Below are positions 25,992 through 28,266 of a DNA stretch of 28,266 bases, piece after piece (the first letter of the stretch is position 1; each line of letters opens with the position of its first letter). The translations under genes were made by a program, and so were the position numbers. The DNA is from Legionella longbeachae (lineage in GTDB: Bacteria; Pseudomonadota; Gammaproteobacteria; Legionellales; Legionellaceae), in assembly GCA_016191305.1 (NCBI GenBank), contig JACPOX010000179.1, positions 1 to 28,266 of the forward strand, in the 5' to 3' direction. The notes beneath the pieces were generated by a model. That model did not search any database. It had not been told where the DNA came from and was given only the letters and a program-made list of their open reading frames with translations.

Positions 25992-26285
25992 TCAAAATAA
26001 TCCAATGCTCAAGTCGAACCACTGAGGATTGTTTTGCTCAATCAGGTTTATTTTCCATTGTCTGTTCCACTTCTTGATGCGTTTTTCTCTGGTTATTGCT
26101 TCATAAACATCGGAGTGAATTTCATAATAAACCAAACGATGAACATTATATTTCTTTGTAAATCCTTCAACCAAGCCTTCCTTGTGTTGGTGTAGTCGTT
26201 GTACAAGATTACTGGTAACACCAGTATAAAGGGTTCCATATGCCTTGCTGGCTAATATATAAACAAAATATTGCTTCTCTTCCAT
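25992..26285 (-). CDS. Small GIY-YIG nuclease-domain protein
   Basis: A 97-aa single-domain protein of the GIY-YIG endonuclease superfamily (the small YhbQ/UvrC-N-like group). The signature appears as YFVYILASKAYGTLYTGVTS, with VYI and YTG in place of GIY and YIG. It is followed by the conserved arginine region NLVQRLHQHKEG and the glutamate region YYEIHSDVYEAITREKRIKKW, then the usual ending NPQWFDLS. The ATG at 26285 is chosen because AGGA lies six bases upstream; the frame opens earlier at a GTG (26315). It lies inside a unit bounded by 50-bp inverted repeats, next to a dead IS4-type transposase. Proteins of this group are often found beside interspersed GC-rich palindromes, but their role is not established. 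Confidence 0.9.
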   Translation of the reverse strand: MEEKQYFVYILASKAYGTLYTGVTSNLVQRLHQHKEGLVEGFTKKYNVHRLVYYEIHSDVYEAITREKRIKKWNRQWKINLIEQNNPQWFDLSIGLF

Positions 26286-26375
26286 TATTCGTCCTGGTTG
26301 GTTGCTGAAATCCACTTTTCTTGCTGGATCACCATTATTTTTCCATAGGGTAATCCGCTGCAGTATGATAAATGA

Positions 26376-26939
26376 TTAGGAGCCGGCAGGCGATAATGAG
26401 ATAGGATTCAGAATTTTTAGTGCCTGTTGAAAATGAATGGTTTTATACGCCAAACGAACAATAGAATCGCACAGAAAATCAAGCCCATAACGAAACAAAC
26501 TAATGGCGGGTCTGCCGTGTTTTTTAATCTTTATTGGTTTTTTATCATGCTGCCACTCTCCCGTACGGTGGGCCCATGAAATAGTGCATCAATATCAACC
26601 TGAAGTCCCTTGGCATTGGTGGTGTTCGTATTATTTTTAATTCTGATGTGAAACGGGATTTTTTCCTTCAATAACCATCCAAACCAGTCTTTTCCAACAA
26701 ACTCCCTATCAGCTAATATCCCTTTAATACAATTTTTTCCAAAATGGTCAATGAATATGGATTCTGCGGTATCGTGATGATTGCTGCGCCTCACCGAACA
26801 CAACACATGCCAATTTGCTTAAATTGACTGTACGCGTAGCAAGTAATGCAAGCAACATATTTACAAAACACGCCATTCTCGCCTTGTTCCAGCCAAAATA
26901 CGTGTTTAAACTATTCTTCAACTCGCTGATACACTCCAT
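26376..26939 (-). pseudogene. Decayed IS4-family transposase
   Basis: Three blocks of one DDE transposase survive in different frames. The N-terminal block (26939 to about 26765) reads ELKNSLNTYFGWNKARMACF and ends SSRYRRI. The central block reads TAESIFIDHFGKNCIKGILA then DREFVGKDWFGWLLKEKIPF. The C-terminal block reads KIKKHGRPAISLFRYGLDFL and ends at TAA 26376-26378. Roughly 85 residues between the first two blocks are deleted, where the same bases read SSRYRRI in one frame and HHDTAES in the other. A second frame change lies near 26530-26545. About 560 of the roughly 1200 bases of a full gene remain. AAAAGGAGG before the ATG is the original ribosome site. The flanks 26286-26375 and 26940-27024 contain no other gene, and clear IS termini were not found. 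Confidence 0.88.
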
Positions 26940-27024
26940 ATAACCTCCTTTTGGCGATCGAGATTATACGATTTTCACTGTATGTCAGCCAGTTATCTTA
27001 TCTTGCTAACGTGCTAAACCGTAA

Positions 27025-27074
27025 ATGGTTGCCCGCCTGCGCGGGCATGACAGATTTTTTTTTCATGTACAGAG
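27025..27074 (-). repeat. Right arm of the 50-bp inverted repeat
   Basis: This is the reverse-complement partner of 25939-25988 with two mismatches. The GC-rich stem GCCCGCCTGCGCGGGC is identical, while the second stem is spoiled here (CATGAAA instead of CATGACA). Read on the plus strand the GC stem is followed by a run of nine Ts, so it can also act as a terminator toward the right. The arms enclose 1036 bases with the GIY-YIG gene and the transposase remnant. Confidence 0.9.
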
Positions 27075-27193
27075 AAATTAACAAGAAATATACCATCTCA
27101 AAGATTTTTGTTGCCCAAAAGTATGATTTGATTTACCTTCAAAATAGCTAAAGTCCTGATAAAGCAGCCGTTAACTCAATAAAGGATTTAATC

Positions 27194-28021
27194 ATGCTCA
27201 CCACAGAAATAAAAAAAACATTGAATGAACTACTGACTAAAGCAACATTACCTATAAAATCAAGTTTTCAAGCACCGCATGATTACCATAGCCTTAAACT
27301 ACAAATTTTAGAACAAGAGCTTGAAGATGAAATAAACATATTAACAACGTTTCTATTAAATAATCCAAATACTTTCGCAGATGAATTTAAAATTCGGGCT
27401 AAGGAGCGTTCAAAACGAAACTCTGGCACTTCCTTATCTTTCATGGCTTTCCTAGAGGGTGCGTGTAATCAGCTCTACTGGGATATTGCTATACTTCTAT
27501 TTAAACCGGCGACTTTAGCCGATATGCTTCACGTTTTAATGCCTGAAGTACATAAACAATTAGTTCTGAATTTTGAACTAAATTTATCTAAAAATCCCTC
27601 TAAAGAACAACAGGTAAAAGCCCTACTCAATCCCATCATTTTATTACAAAAAAAATCTCTTGATATGCTTGAATGTCCGTCAGATTTAAATGAGCTAGCA
27701 CATTTTGTGCTTTATCAAGATATTATTTTTGACACCCGAAATATTGCTCGTTTTCCTTTCAAAATTCATCAACTGTTTTTTAAAATCTTAAAAAGCGAAT
27801 ACCCTTTTTTTGCCGAAAAGCTCTACCAGCATAATGATAGATTTAAAAAGTTGCATACACATTTATTATTAGTAAGTAATCAGGGGCAAACACCAGCAGA
27901 AGCTATTGAATTTTTTATTCAAGAAGCTCTTTTGGGTAGTGAAACTTTAACCGGTGACAGATATGCCAGCATTAAAGTCGAGGTTGCTTATACGGAATTG
28001 GTTGAATATGTTGAATTATGA
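27194..28021 (+). CDS. Orphan 275-aa helical protein, probably cut short by an in-frame TGA
   Basis: No family was recognised. The protein is largely helical and Leu/Lys-rich (LKLQILEQELEDEINILTTF, SLSFMAFLEGACNQLYWDIA), with no signal peptide or clear membrane segment. The ATG at 27194 has AAAGGA about ten bases upstream. After the TGA at 28019-28021 the same reading frame continues open for at least 81 codons to the window edge, with protein-like composition, so the original product was probably longer. The C-terminus before the stop (YTELVEYVEL) is acidic but is likely not the natural end. The gene starts 119 bases after the inverted-repeat unit. AT-rich; effector-like or phage/plasmid origin cannot be separated. 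Confidence 0.7.
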   Translation: MLTTEIKKTLNELLTKATLPIKSSFQAPHDYHSLKLQILEQELEDEINILTTFLLNNPNTFADEFKIRAKERSKRNSGTSLSFMAFLEGACNQLYWDIAILLFKPATLADMLHVLMPEVHKQLVLNFELNLSKNPSKEQQVKALLNPIILLQKKSLDMLECPSDLNELAHFVLYQDIIFDTRNIARFPFKIHQLFFKILKSEYPFFAEKLYQHNDRFKKLHTHLLLVSNQGQTPAEAIEFFIQEALLGSETLTGDRYASIKVEVAYTELVEYVEL

Positions 28022-28266
28022 CCAGTATCACTTAAAGAATCATTATTCAAGCTTGAGGGTAAAAAGAGTTTGAGATCTGTCTGGAATGATTTAAAAAAAG
28101 GACATTGTATAGAAACAGCGGCAAAAGATCTGCAATCTATCTTAAACAACAAGTTGAATCAAAATATCTTATCAACACGGCCCCATGTCACTAAAGAGAA
28201 ATTGCAAGAAATTACACGAGAATATAAAAAACACCCACTACTCACAATTGGTAACGAACAGACCTC
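28022..28266 (+). pseudogene. Open continuation of the preceding gene after an in-frame stop
   Basis: The 81 codons directly after the TGA, in the same frame, contain no stop. They read as a hydrophilic helical segment, for example SLRSVWNDLKKGHCIETAAK and VTKEKLQEITREYKKHPLL. Neighbouring frames are closed early. This is best read as the severed distal part of the 27194 gene, extending beyond the window. Confidence 0.5.

Noticed and set aside
25939..27074. CRISPR array or attachment-site pair
   Set aside because: There are only two repeat copies, in inverted orientation, with genes between them; no integrase or cas gene is present.
26951..27151. 66-codon plus-strand open frame across the right repeat arm
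   Set aside because: It spans the repeat hairpin, has no ribosome site or protein-like pattern, and overlaps the transposase remnant's upstream region.

Overview
The window looks like a chromosomal segment of a Legionella-type gammaproteobacterium. The base composition is AT-rich. The cell-wall and division genes have Legionella-like products and order, and the right half carries several large orphan proteins whose helical, coiled-coil build and acidic C-termini resemble Dot/Icm-secreted substrates. The genus is inferred from family knowledge; no database was searched.

Left edge (1-1122): the N-terminal part of a secreted M13 (neprilysin/PepO-type) zinc metallopeptidase that runs off the window. 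Next comes a GTAG-headed REP-like palindrome (1201-1227). From 1293 to 18082 lies one long minus-strand block. In transcription order it reads smc, zipA, murF (broken), mraY, murD, ftsW, murC, murB, ddl, ftsQ, ftsA, ftsZ, lpxC. Most junctions overlap by one or four bases or are separated by only a few bases, so translational coupling is likely. The block covers UDP-MurNAc-pentapeptide synthesis, lipid I formation, D-Ala-D-Ala supply and divisome assembly, and ends with the committed step of lipid A synthesis. Two points stand out. murF lacks its middle and changes reading frame. murG is absent from its usual place between ftsW and murC.

Middle (18083-22438): a divergent promoter pair separates smc from a periplasmic HAD acid phosphatase. 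Then come a large orphan protein with a hydrophobic C-terminal hairpin (effector-like), an SDF-family symporter with altered substrate/cation motifs, a PspC-domain membrane protein, an interlocked pair of inverted repeats, and a small secreted four-cysteine protein.

Right (22439-28266): an accessory, visibly more AT-rich region. It holds a two-gene orphan operon, two divergent orphan genes (300 and 483 aa), and a 1.1-kb unit bounded by 50-bp inverted repeats. That unit contains a GIY-YIG nuclease and a decayed IS4-type transposase. The last gene is an orphan interrupted by an in-frame TGA, after which the frame stays open to the window edge. I saw no tRNA, rRNA or CRISPR array, and no gene-free stretch longer than about 300 bases.
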